From NCBI GenBank assembly GCA_021812735.1, contig JAKAMV010000400.1:1-8370 (forward strand): a stretch of 8,370 bases of DNA. Reading direction: 5' to 3'. The translations under genes and the position numbers were made by a program. Positions 1 to 5,676 of the stretch are shown piece after piece. This stretch comes from Chloroflexota bacterium (GTDB lineage: Bacteria > Chloroflexota > Limnocylindria > Limnocylindrales > CSP1-4). Every line of letters begins with the position of its first letter. Positions within the stretch are counted from its first letter, which is position 1. The notes under the pieces are model-generated. The model had not been told where the DNA came from, did no database searches, and saw only the letters and a program-made list of their open reading frames with translations.

Positions 1-65
1 GCGCCCCGGCGACGCGCCCCGGCTGAGCGCCCCGGCGACGCGCCCCGGCTGCGCGCCCCGGCCGA
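1..65. repeat. 13-bp GC-rich tandem repeat, five copies
   Basis: Five head-to-tail copies of a 13-bp unit begin at 1, 14, 27, 40 and 53. All share the core GCGCCCCGGC and differ in the last three bases (GAC, TGA, GAC, TGC, CGA). The first four therefore also read as two copies of a 26-bp higher-order unit. The array starts at the window edge and may extend upstream. No coding or structural role is visible. Confidence 0.9.
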
Positions 66-85
66 CCGCGCCCAGGCGTCGCCCC

Positions 86-188
86 TTCGCGGGCGGCGGT
101 GGCGCCCTTTCGCGGGCGGCCCTTGCGCGTGGCGACTCAACCATGCGCTCGACGCACGAGTGCATCCGGTGGGGCAACACGAGTGCAT
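86..188. repeat. Two short direct-repeat pairs, each with 23-bp period
   Basis: TTCGCGGGCGGC occurs at 86-97 and 109-120, and CACGAGTGCAT occurs at 155-165 and 178-188. Both pairs are offset by exactly 23 bp. They lie in the gene-free stretch between the 13-bp array and the 26-bp array. The rest of 66-248 shows no gene, tRNA or clear promoter; plus-strand open frames there look like products of base composition. Confidence 0.7.
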
Positions 189-248
189 TCCCACGCCTGG
201 GACGGGCCCCGTGGCGCACGTTCGCGTCGCTGGGTGCACGCGTCGTGC

Positions 249-437
249 GGGCACGGCACCGTTGGGTCGCCGGGAGACTGGCCCGGCCGGCGGTGCCGGG
301 AGACTGGCCCGGCCGGCGGTGCCGGGAGACTGGCCCGGCCGGCGGTGCCGGGAGACTGGCCCGGCCGGTCGTGCCGCTCCGCGACCAGCCGGTGAAGTCG
401 CCGGGGCACGGCACCGTTGGGTCGCCGGGAGACTGGC
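249..437. repeat. 34-bp exact direct repeat (249-282 and 404-437)
   Basis: A 34-bp sequence beginning GGGCACGGCACCGTTGGG and ending in GGGAGACTGGC occurs identically at 249-282 and 404-437, 155 bp apart. The end of the first copy is the start of the 26-bp tandem array; the second copy is followed by diverged sequence. This suggests duplication of a larger intergenic unit, or two insertions of one dispersed element. No terminal inverted repeats or transposase are visible. Confidence 0.85.
272..375. repeat. 26-bp tandem repeat, four copies
   Basis: Four contiguous 26-bp units start at 272, 298, 324 and 350. Each opens with GGGAGACTGGCCCGGCCGG. The first three are identical and the fourth differs at two adjacent bases near the end. 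Because 26 is not a multiple of three, the array cycles through all frames, and it has no stop on the plus strand, which creates long spurious open frames. Near-identity of copies suggests a recent expansion or copy-number-variable tract. Confidence 0.92.
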
Positions 438-461
438 TGGCCGGCCGCCTCGGCTCGCCTG

Positions 462-503
462 GCCCGGCCGGCAAGGTCAGGCGCCCGGCCGGCAAGGTCA
501 GGC
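462..503. repeat. 21-bp tandem repeat, two copies
   Basis: Two identical 21-bp units (462-482 and 483-503) contain CCGGCCGGCAAGGTCAGGC. They are followed by a partial third unit and a degenerate echo (CCCCGGCAATGTCA, 527-540) that runs into the stop codon of the Nudix gene. The repeat abuts the 3' end of the Nudix transcript. Confidence 0.85.
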
Positions 504-510
504 GCCCGGG

Positions 511-531
511 CGGGGGCGCTGCGTCCCCCCG
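511..531 (-). terminator. Possible hairpin terminator after the Nudix gene
   Basis: On the minus strand, CGGGGG (531-526) and CCCCCG (516-511) can form a 6-bp all-GC stem with a 9-nt loop, starting 6 nt after the Nudix stop codon. There is no U-tract, so it may slow or protect the 3' end rather than act as a classical intrinsic terminator. Confidence 0.35.
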
Positions 532-537
532 GCAATG

Positions 538-1044
538 TCAGCCGTCCAGCGGGCGACGCGCGATCCGCCGTCCCTCGGCGTCAAGCCGGAACCAAGGTTC
601 CCGCTCCGAGTCCATGAGCACCTCGGCCACGCGTCGGACGGCTTCGGCGTAGAACGGCCACACAACCACCGACAGCACGTCGGCCGCGGGCAGCCAGCGC
701 AGCGCGTCATGCTCGTGCGACAGCACGGGCGAGGCGTCCGCCCGCACGCGGACCGCGAAGATCGCGGCCACGAGCACGGCATCCGTGCCCTCGTCATAGA
801 ACGGCGCGGCGTAGTCGAGGTCGTAGAAGGCCTCGATGTCGTCCCCCGCCAGGCCCGTCTCCTCGCGGACCTCGCGGAGGGCGGCCAACGGCACGCGCTC
901 GCCAGCCTCGACCCCGCCGGTCACGCACTGCCACAGGCCCGGGAAGATCCGGTGCGCGGCGCGCCGGACCAGCAGGATCTCCACCCCGGCGGCGGGCGTG
1001 ACGCGGAACACCCAGCACTCGACGAGGTCCGGTCGGGCGCTCAC
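538..1044 (-). CDS. Nudix hydrolase, NudB-like (probable NTP pyrophosphohydrolase)
   Basis: This 168-aa protein carries a complete Nudix box at residues 43-65 (G-x5-E-x7-REV-x-EE-x-GL), with the metal-binding glutamates in REVREE intact. Nudix enzymes cleave a nucleoside diphosphate linked to another group in a Mg2+-dependent reaction. The preceding stretch, with RR at 27-28 and FPGLWQ followed by TGGVE before the box, resembles NudB-type dATP/dihydroneopterin-triphosphate hydrolases, but substrate cannot be read from sequence. Length fits a single-domain cytosolic Nudix enzyme. The GTG start at 1044 is supported by a GGAGG at 1059-1055, 10 nt upstream. It overlaps the TGA of the upstream 93-aa gene by 4 nt (GTGA), so the two are co-transcribed and probably translationally coupled. 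Confidence 0.9.
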   Translation of the reverse strand: MSARPDLVECWVFRVTPAAGVEILLVRRAAHRIFPGLWQCVTGGVEAGERVPLAALREVREETGLAGDDIEAFYDLDYAAPFYDEGTDAVLVAAIFAVRVRADASPVLSHEHDALRWLPAADVLSVVVWPFYAEAVRRVAEVLMDSEREPWFRLDAEGRRIARRPLDG

Positions 1045-1322
1045 GACGGGCTCGCCTCCAATGTCTCAGGCTGCTCGAGGTGCATCAGGCCGTGGACGCC
1101 CGCGACCACCGATGCGAGGGCGTCGGCCGCGGCTCGGAGCTGCTCCGCGGCTGGGAGCTGCTCCGCGGCTGGGAGCTGCTCCGCGATTCGGCCCGCGGAA
1201 CCCTCGCCCCCGCGTCGCCGGACCTCGCGGCGGACCTCGATCGGGCGCCCGGCGGCGAGGCCGCTCCACGCGGCCAGGATGTCCGGAGCCGCGTCGATGA
1301 GGAGGGCGAACCTTGAGGCCAC
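1041..1322 (-). CDS. Small helical protein of unknown function, coupled to the Nudix gene
   Basis: I do not recognise this 93-aa protein. It has an N-terminal segment of hydrophobic and Ala-rich character (RFALLIDAAPDILAAW), an Arg-rich centre (RREVRRR, 31-37) and three tandem copies of the hexapeptide AEQLPA/AEQLRA (47-64). The C-terminal half is Ala/Leu-rich, likely helical. There is no signal peptide or obvious catalytic motif. Its TGA overlaps the Nudix GTG (GTGA), which argues that it is a real gene rather than a shadow. The GTG start at 1322 has no Shine-Dalgarno but lies exactly 7 nt after a TAGTCT -10 box, matching the leaderless layout of two other genes here. It could be a small partner or regulator of the Nudix enzyme; that is inference. 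Confidence 0.7.
   Translation of the reverse strand: MASRFALLIDAAPDILAAWSGLAAGRPIEVRREVRRRGGEGSAGRIAEQLPAAEQLPAAEQLRAAADALASVVAGVHGLMHLEQPETLEASPS
1137..1190 (-). repeat. 18-bp in-frame tandem repeat inside the small unknown gene
   Basis: On the plus strand GAGCTGCTCCGCGGCTGG is present at 1137-1154 and 1155-1172, with a diverged third copy at 1173-1190. Being a multiple of three it preserves the frame and encodes the AEQL(P/R)A hexapeptide three times. The first two copies are identical at nucleotide level, so the expansion looks recent. Confidence 0.88.
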
Positions 1323-1329
1323 GGGCCAC

Positions 1330-1335
1330 AGACTA
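1330..1335 (-). promoter_or_regulatory. Candidate leaderless promoter -10 (TAGTCT)
   Basis: The minus strand reads TAGTCT at 1335-1330, then 7 nt, then the GTG start at 1322. This spacing would put the transcription start at or next to the start codon. No Shine-Dalgarno lies in between and no clear -35 is seen. The rest of the 97-bp gap to the proline dehydrogenase stop (1329-1425) shows no strong terminator. Confidence 0.5.
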
Positions 1336-1425
1336 CCGGTCGGGCGCCCGCAACGGGGTGACAGGCGCTGCGTCGGGTTCGTGGTCCGCGGTCACGGCAC
1401 TGGGACGATGCCGGCCAGCCGCCCG

Positions 1426-2355
1426 CTACGGCAGCAGCTGGCGCAGCGCGAACAGCACGTTCGCCGGGCGCTCCGCCAGGCGGCGCATGTACCAGCGGTA
1501 CCACGCGGGCCCGTACGCGATCAGCGTCTGGACCCGATAGCCGCTGCGGGTCAGCGCGCGCTGCTCCTTGGCCCGGATGCCGTAGAGCATCTGGACCTCG
1601 AATGCCGTCTTGGGGATCCCGGCCGCCCCCGCGTGGGTGGCGATCTGCTGGACCAGCTCCACGTCGTGGGTGCCCAGGCCGATCCGCAGCGGCCGGTTGC
1701 GCGATTCCCGCAGCAGCGTCACCGCGATGCCGAGGTAGTTGGCGTCCACCTCGCGCTTGCGCTGGAACGCGATCGACCTCGGCTCGTCGTAGGCGCCCTT
1801 CACGAGGCGGATCGCGGGGTTGATCGGCAGCAGCCGCTCGACGTCCTTGGCCGTGCGGCGCAGGTACGCCTGGAGGCAGATCCCCGTCCGCGGGCAGGTG
1901 GCCCGCAGGCGCTGGTAGAGGTCCAGCGTCCGGTCCACGTACGCGCTGTCCTCCATGTCGATCCACAGGTAGGAGCCCTGGGCCTCGGCGGCCGCGGCGA
2001 GCGTGCGCAGGTGCGCGAAGCAGGCGTCCTCGTCGATGTCCAGGCCCAGCTGCGTGGGCTTGACGCTGATCTCGCCGTCGATCTCGGAGGTCTTGATCCG
2101 GCCGAGCAGCTCGAGGTAGTGGTCGGCCACGTCCTGCGCCTGCGAGAGGTCGGTCAGGGCCTCGCCGAGCTTGGTGTAGATGGTCGCGATGCCGAGCACC
2201 TGGAGCGCGACGGCCGCGCCGAGGGCGTCGTCGATGGTGTCGCCGGGCATGAACCGATGGACCGCCCGGCGCATGAACGGCAGGTTCGGCAGGCGCTCGC
2301 GCAGCCACGCGCTGCGGGCGCACCAGAGGAGGAGCCTGCGGAGGACGCGGTTCAC
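1426..2355 (-). CDS. Proline dehydrogenase (monofunctional, FAD-dependent)
   Basis: This 309-aa protein oxidises L-proline to delta-1-pyrroline-5-carboxylate with FAD, the first step of proline catabolism, feeding electrons to the respiratory chain. Length matches stand-alone Thermus-type enzymes. Conserved blocks appear in order: SVKPTQLG (97-104, with the active-site lysine), WIDMED (131-136), LQAYLRR (161-167), RLVKGAYDEP (183-192), GTHD (228-231), FEVQMLYGIR (252-261) and YMRRLAERPAN (289-299). The paired arginines R291/R292 and E295 of the last block are the family's proline-carboxylate-binding signature. The GTG start at 2355 overlaps the TGA of the c-di-AMP receptor gene by 4 nt (GTGA), with no strong Shine-Dalgarno of its own, so translation is probably coupled. 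No P5C dehydrogenase is present in the window; it must be encoded elsewhere. Confidence 0.95.
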   Translation of the reverse strand: MNRVLRRLLLWCARSAWLRERLPNLPFMRRAVHRFMPGDTIDDALGAAVALQVLGIATIYTKLGEALTDLSQAQDVADHYLELLGRIKTSEIDGEISVKPTQLGLDIDEDACFAHLRTLAAAAEAQGSYLWIDMEDSAYVDRTLDLYQRLRATCPRTGICLQAYLRRTAKDVERLLPINPAIRLVKGAYDEPRSIAFQRKREVDANYLGIAVTLLRESRNRPLRIGLGTHDVELVQQIATHAGAAGIPKTAFEVQMLYGIRAKEQRALTRSGYRVQTLIAYGPAWYRWYMRRLAERPANVLFALRQLLP

Positions 2356-2681
2356 AGGCGCTCGAACCGCTCTACGGGCAGGACGAACACGGTCGCGCCC
2401 CCCACCTCCACCTCGAGCGGGTAGGGCATGAAGAACTCCCCCGGCTCCATGATCGGCGGCATCGGGTTCACGATCTGCGTCCGCGGGTGGCAGGTCTCGT
2501 CCACGATGCCCAGCACGACGTCCACCTGGTCGTCCTCGACCCCGAGGATCACCGTCGCGTTGGACTGCTTGAGGAAGCCGCCCGACGAGTGCAGCCGCGT
2601 GGCGCGGTACTCCCGGGCGAGGAGCGCGTCCACGAGCGACCCGGCGTCTTCGTTGTGCACGATGGCGACCACGAGTTTCAC
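2352..2681 (-). CDS. darA: Cyclic-di-AMP receptor, P-II-like (DarA/PstA family)
   Basis: This 109-aa protein is a P-II-like cytosolic signal protein of the DUF970 family, which forms trimers that bind c-di-AMP in Firmicutes. The sequence starts (M)KLVVAIVHNED and contains RATRLHSSGGFLKQSNAT (26-43) followed by GVED (47-50), and ends with the diagnostic EVEVGGATVFVLPVERF (90-106). R26, T28, F36, L37, N41 and G47 fall at positions I recall as ligand-contacting in Staphylococcus PstA/Bacillus DarA. A much longer in-frame upstream extension exists but is antisense to the GGDEF gene and is rejected. The family boundary and a TAGACT box 7 nt upstream both support the GTG at 2681, with a leaderless transcript. 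Its stop overlaps the start of proline dehydrogenase. The targets of this family are poorly known. Confidence 0.93.
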   Translation of the reverse strand: MKLVVAIVHNEDAGSLVDALLAREYRATRLHSSGGFLKQSNATVILGVEDDQVDVVLGIVDETCHPRTQIVNPMPPIMEPGEFFMPYPLEVEVGGATVFVLPVERFERL

Positions 2682-2688
2682 GTCCCGG

Positions 2689-2694
2689 AGTCTA
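2689..2694 (-). promoter_or_regulatory. Candidate leaderless promoter -10 (TAGACT) of the c-di-AMP receptor gene
   Basis: The minus strand reads TAGACT at 2694-2689, then 7 nt (CCGGGAC), then the GTG start at 2681. There is no room for a Shine-Dalgarno. No convincing -35 is seen. The same -10 to start distance occurs at 1330-1335 and 5570-5575. Confidence 0.55.
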
Positions 2695-2738
2695 GCCCAC
2701 GCACACCATCGGGTACCGGGCCACTGCCGAGGGCGGTG

Positions 2739-2744
2739 TAGGAT
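2739..2744 (+). promoter_or_regulatory. Candidate -10 (TGTAGGAT) of the GGDEF gene
   Basis: TAGGAT, in the context TGTAGGAT, lies in the 153-bp divergent region. It would give a leader of roughly 80-85 nt before the GTG at 2835. The leader contains ATGCGC (2743-2748) and an inverted GCGCAT element near 2774-2779, which could pair. The leader does not match the c-di-GMP riboswitch consensus I know. The -35 is not evident. Confidence 0.4.
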
Positions 2745-2834
2745 GCGCTCCTGCCCAGGCACGCCGGGGCGGCATGCGCCGCGCACCCGCCCGGTCCTGC
2801 CGTCGCCCGTGCCGAGCAGCCTAGGGAGGGTCTC

Positions 2835-3851
2835 GTGTCCGACACAACCGGCGTCGAGCGCGGCTCGCTCGCCATCCTCTCGGCCGGCGCTGCTGCGCTC
2901 GCCCGAGCCGCCGACCTCGACACGGCCCTCGCCGTGGTCGTCGAGGCGAGCGCGAGCGCGGTCGGGGCGAGCGTGGCGGCCGTCTTCGCCCAGGACCCCG
3001 AGCGGGGCGAGAACGAGCTGCTGATGACGCTGGGCATGGCGGACGACCGGGTGGCGGCCCTCGCCGCCGAGGTGGCCGGCAATCCCGAGCACCCGCTCAA
3101 CGTGGCCGCGCTGGACCGCTCGGGCACACTCGGCCGCGCGGTCGCGGGGCCCGACGGCGCCGTCTGGACGAGTGTGGACCTGCCGCTCGTGGTGGCGGCC
3201 GGCGCCGGGGTCGAGGACTGCGTGGGCGTGCTGACCTTCGGCTGGCCGGGGGACCACGAGGTGGACACCGCCGAGGAGACGCTCCTCGTCGGCACGGCCG
3301 ACCTGGCTGCTGCGGCGATCACCCTGTTCCGCCTCTCGTCGCTCGTGACCGAGCGCTCCGAGTGGTACGAGCGCGTGTCGCACACCGACGCGCTGACCGG
3401 GCTCGCCAACGCGCGGACCGTCCGCCGCGTGCTGGAGCTCGAGGTCGCGCGCGCGCAGCGCCAGGGCAGCGAGATCTCGGTGGCCGTGTTCGACGTGGAC
3501 GACTTCAAGCGACTCAACGCGGACGCGGGCTCGCGCGCCGGCGACCTGGTGCTGCGCCAGGTGGCGACGATCCTCGCCGAGACCGTCCGCCTCGTGGACA
3601 CGATCGGGCGGGTGGGCGCTGACGAGTTCGTGCTGGTCGCCCCGGGCTCGGCGGGCGTCACGGTGGCGAAGCGCATCATGGACCGGATCGCCCGGCTCGA
3701 CCCGGTCGAGGGGCACCCGGTCTCGGTGAGCGCGGGCGTGGCCCGGTTCCCCCAGGACGGCACGGACCCGGAGACGCTGCTCGCCGCGACGCGCACCGCC
3801 CTCGCGAGCGCCACCAGCCCGTCGTCGATCTCGGCGACGGCCGAGGCCTGA
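2835..3851 (+). CDS. GAF-GGDEF protein (putative diguanylate cyclase, GADEF signature)
   Basis: This 338-aa protein has an N-terminal GAF-like sensor region (about 12-165), a short linker helix and a GGDEF domain (about 175-330). GGDEF domains condense two GTP to c-di-GMP as dimers. Seen here are DALTGLANAR (185-194), DVDDFKRLN (220-228) with the metal-binding aspartate, GSRAGD (232-237), RLVD (252-255) and GADEF (261-265). RLVD sits five residues before GADEF, exactly the RxxD product-inhibition site. Departures are Ala for the second glycine of GGDEF, Ala after the FKxLN asparagine, Ser for His in GHxxGD, and a weak C-terminal ALYxAK-like end, so activity may be reduced or lost. No membrane segment is seen. 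The GTG start is supported by GGGAGGG at 2824-2830. It is divergent from the c-di-AMP receptor gene. Confidence 0.9.
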   Translation: MSDTTGVERGSLAILSAGAAALARAADLDTALAVVVEASASAVGASVAAVFAQDPERGENELLMTLGMADDRVAALAAEVAGNPEHPLNVAALDRSGTLGRAVAGPDGAVWTSVDLPLVVAAGAGVEDCVGVLTFGWPGDHEVDTAEETLLVGTADLAAAAITLFRLSSLVTERSEWYERVSHTDALTGLANARTVRRVLELEVARAQRQGSEISVAVFDVDDFKRLNADAGSRAGDLVLRQVATILAETVRLVDTIGRVGADEFVLVAPGSAGVTVAKRIMDRIARLDPVEGHPVSVSAGVARFPQDGTDPETLLAATRTALASATSPSSISATAEA

Positions 3852-3873
3852 CGCGCCGGCAGCCGAGGCCTGA
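3840..3873. repeat. 12-bp direct repeat duplicating the GGDEF gene 3' end
   Basis: GCCGAGGCCTGA occurs at 3840-3851, where it includes the stop codon, and again at 3862-3873, 22 bp later. The copy is out of frame with the first and looks like a small local duplication at the gene end. Confidence 0.7.
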
Positions 3874-3906
3874 TCTCGTCGGGTTCGAGGCCAAGTCGGG
3901 CATCGA

Positions 3907-3923
3907 GCGAGCGCCGCGCTCGC
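3907..3923. terminator. Possible bidirectional hairpin between convergent genes
   Basis: GCGAGCG (3907-3913) and CGCTCGC (3917-3923) form a perfect 7-bp stem with a 3-nt loop. It lies in the 82-bp gap between the convergent GGDEF and secreted-protein genes. Neither side has a T-tract, so a role as a shared terminator is plausible but weak. Confidence 0.4.
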
Positions 3924-3933
3924 CGACTCGCGC

Positions 3934-5562
3934 CTATCGGCCGATGGACCACCGGTAGACGGCGCTCACGTTATTCGCGTAGTCCGGCGTGGGCGCCACG
4001 TAGACGCGCCAGTAGAAGGAGCCCGTGGAGGGCGGTGTCCAGGCCAGGGTGGCCTGTCCGTTGGCGTTCGTGTTTCGACCTCTGCTGCCAGCGTAGACCC
4101 AGGCCCGTCGCCGGGTGTCGAATCGGTAGAGCCGGAACGAGAGCGGAACCCCCGCTGCCACTGCATTCACCCGCGCCGTGAGGGTGACGGCACGACCAAC
4201 CTTCGCCCGTGAGACGACGGTGCTGCTGATGCCGACGAGGCCGACGGCGCGCCGGACAAGAACCCTCACCTCTGCCTGCGCCGGCGCGATCCCGAAGGCA
4301 CCCGGATAGCTGAACCGATAGACGGTGTTTCCGTCGGGTGCGATGGGAAGCATCGCCATTGCAGCGTGAAGCGTCATGACGGTCAGGGGCGCATAGGTGG
4401 CCGAGGAGTTCGGCCGGACCTCGACGGTGACGGTGGCCGAAGCCGGTCCACCGGTCAGGAGGACATCGACCGTCGAGGCACCGCCCAGGAGGACGATCGC
4501 CGGCGTCGCATGCACCGACAGCTCGGTCTCGACGAACGGCGTGACAGTCCAGGAGCCCCGAGGGGCGATCTGGTTGCCGGCCACGTCCGTGACCGCCCCG
4601 ATGGTGACCACGTAGGTCGCCCCGGGCTGCAGCGGCTGCGAGGGCACGAATGTCCCGGTGAGCTGGGCGGCATCGTACGTGTAGTCGCCTGGCACCAAGT
4701 CGCCCGTGGCGGCCTGGACGATCAGGCCGTAGGTCAGCCAGGTGGCTGGGTCGATCGGCTCGTCGAATGTCACGGAGAAGTGCGGCTGGAGGCCGATGAC
4801 AGTCGAGCCAGGCGCTGGGACGAGCGTGATCGCAGAGGGCTGGACGGTGTCGATCGTGACCGTCGCGCTCGCCGGCACGGATTCGCGGCCGACGCCGTTG
4901 CGAACCTTCACCCACAGCGTCCGCGGCCCATCGCCGGGCCCGAAGGTCCAGGTGGTCGAACCCGCATACGGAAGCCACGAGGTGTACGCGGAGCCGTCCT
5001 CGCTGAATGCCATGTCGACGACGCCGGACAGGTCCTCGGTGGCGGACAGGTTGACCGGCACTGTCAGCTGGTTGGTTGTCGGGTGACCGTCGGCGAGCCT
5101 GATCGAGACGGTCGGCGGCGTCTGATCGGCGACCGTCTGGACAGTCAGGCGATAGTCGCCCTCGACGTCGCTCGCACCGTTGAGGTCGATGTAGTACGTG
5201 CCGCCGTTCGGCGATGCCGCCGACAGGGACTCGGTGCTCGTCGGCCCCGTGGACTTCGCCACCAGTCCGACGTTCGACACAACCGTAGTGGCCGTGGAAT
5301 CGAACAGGTAGAGGTCGAAATCCGTGCCCGGACTGCCGGACAGGCTGGCAACGATCACGTAGCCTGGCGACACGACGATCCGGTACACGACATCGTAGAT
5401 CGGGCCCCCAAGCATCCCCGTGGCAACCGTTGCAGGCAGGGGGACCCCGGGGATGTCCGACGACGGGTCGGCGGCGCGCGCCGGATGCCCTGCAGAGCCG
5501 CTCGCGAGCGTTCCAATGACGACCGCCACGACGAGCCCGCGAGCGAGTCCGCGGTTGAACAT
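3934..5562 (-). CDS. Secreted multidomain surface protein (PPC-like and Ig-like domains)
   Basis: This 542-aa protein begins with a signal peptide (MFNRGLARGLVVAVVIGTLA, cleavage probably near the PARA/A at 27-31). Then come a PPC-like beta-domain (about 45-143, with DFDLYLFD and a later GDYRLTV), an Ig-like domain opening DQTPPTVSI (147-240), an SbsA-type Ig-like domain (243-342, with FSVTFDEPID and VTDVAGNQI), another beta-rich domain (345-438) and a C-terminal beta-domain (441-542) ending VYRWSIGR. No LPXTG motif, S-layer homology domain or catalytic motif is seen, so a structural or adhesive role at the cell surface is inferred. A longer frame to 5649 exists, but the ATG at 5562 gives the signal peptide its proper N-terminus and lies 7 nt after a TATCCT box. 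It sits downstream of the S-layer-like gene, separated by two hairpins. Confidence 0.85.
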   Translation of the reverse strand: MFNRGLARGLVVAVVIGTLASGSAGHPARAADPSSDIPGVPLPATVATGMLGGPIYDVVYRIVVSPGYVIVASLSGSPGTDFDLYLFDSTATTVVSNVGLVAKSTGPTSTESLSAASPNGGTYYIDLNGASDVEGDYRLTVQTVADQTPPTVSIRLADGHPTTNQLTVPVNLSATEDLSGVVDMAFSEDGSAYTSWLPYAGSTTWTFGPGDGPRTLWVKVRNGVGRESVPASATVTIDTVQPSAITLVPAPGSTVIGLQPHFSVTFDEPIDPATWLTYGLIVQAATGDLVPGDYTYDAAQLTGTFVPSQPLQPGATYVVTIGAVTDVAGNQIAPRGSWTVTPFVETELSVHATPAIVLLGGASTVDVLLTGGPASATVTVEVRPNSSATYAPLTVMTLHAAMAMLPIAPDGNTVYRFSYPGAFGIAPAQAEVRVLVRRAVGLVGISSTVVSRAKVGRAVTLTARVNAVAAGVPLSFRLYRFDTRRRAWVYAGSRGRNTNANGQATLAWTPPSTGSFYWRVYVAPTPDYANNVSAVYRWSIGR

Positions 5563-5569
5563 GATCGAG

Positions 5570-5575
5570 AGGATA
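5570..5575 (-). promoter_or_regulatory. Candidate leaderless promoter -10 (TATCCT) of the secreted protein gene
   Basis: The minus strand reads TATCCT at 5575-5570, then CTCGATC (7 nt), then ATG at 5562. There is no Shine-Dalgarno in the gap. The promoter lies only 13 nt after the 3' foot of a 13-bp hairpin, so its -35 region would fall inside the hairpin's DNA. Confidence 0.5.
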
Positions 5576-5588
5576 CCTCGGAGAAGTG

Positions 5589-5619
5589 GAATGGCCGGAG
5601 CATCACGCTCCGGCCATTC
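5589..5619 (-). terminator. Strong hairpin, probable terminator of the S-layer-like gene
   Basis: A perfect 13-bp inverted repeat (GAATGGCCGGAGC at 5589-5601 and its complement at 5607-5619) encloses a 5-nt loop. In the minus-strand transcript it is followed by CACTTCTCC, a poor U-tract. It is the most stable simple hairpin in the intergenic sequence and probably ends or protects the S-layer-like mRNA. Confidence 0.75.
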
Positions 5620-5629
5620 GATCCGTTGA

Positions 5630-5656
5630 GCGGAGGGGCTAGGTGGCACCCTCCGC
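5630..5656 (-). terminator. Second hairpin directly after the S-layer-like gene
   Basis: GCGGAGGG (5630-5637) and CCCTCCGC (5649-5656) form a perfect 8-bp stem with an 11-nt loop, starting 20 nt after the S-layer-like stop codon and 10 nt before the 13-bp hairpin. Two hairpins in series suggest tandem termination or 3'-end stabilisation of an abundant mRNA. Confidence 0.5.
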
Positions 5657-5676
5657 CGCAGGACAAGAGAGGTCGG

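Noticed and set aside
1..503. CRISPR array in the repeat cluster
   Set aside because: The units are directly contiguous without unique spacers, and no cas gene is present.
160..2424. A 754-codon open frame on the plus strand running from the repeat region across Nudix, the small gene and proline dehydrogenase
   Set aside because: It is antisense to three well-supported genes, starts inside tandem repeats and has an Arg/Ala/Gly-rich composition typical of GC-rich shadow frames.
2745..2834. c-di-GMP riboswitch in the leader of the GGDEF gene
   Set aside because: The leader is short and lacks the conserved GGCAAACC and GCAAAGCC-like strings of the known aptamer.
2682..3716. A long minus-strand N-terminal extension that would make the c-di-AMP receptor 454 aa
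   Set aside because: It is antisense to the GGDEF gene, the family is about 109 aa and begins at KLVVAIV, and a TAGACT box lies 7 nt before the chosen GTG.
2678..3952. A 424-codon minus-strand open frame opposite the GGDEF gene
   Set aside because: It is a low-complexity Ser/Arg/Ala shadow of a recognised gene on the other strand.
5563..5649. A 29-residue N-terminal extension of the secreted PPC-like protein
   Set aside because: It would be encoded by the terminator hairpin, would bury the signal peptide, and ignores the TATCCT-7 nt-ATG arrangement.
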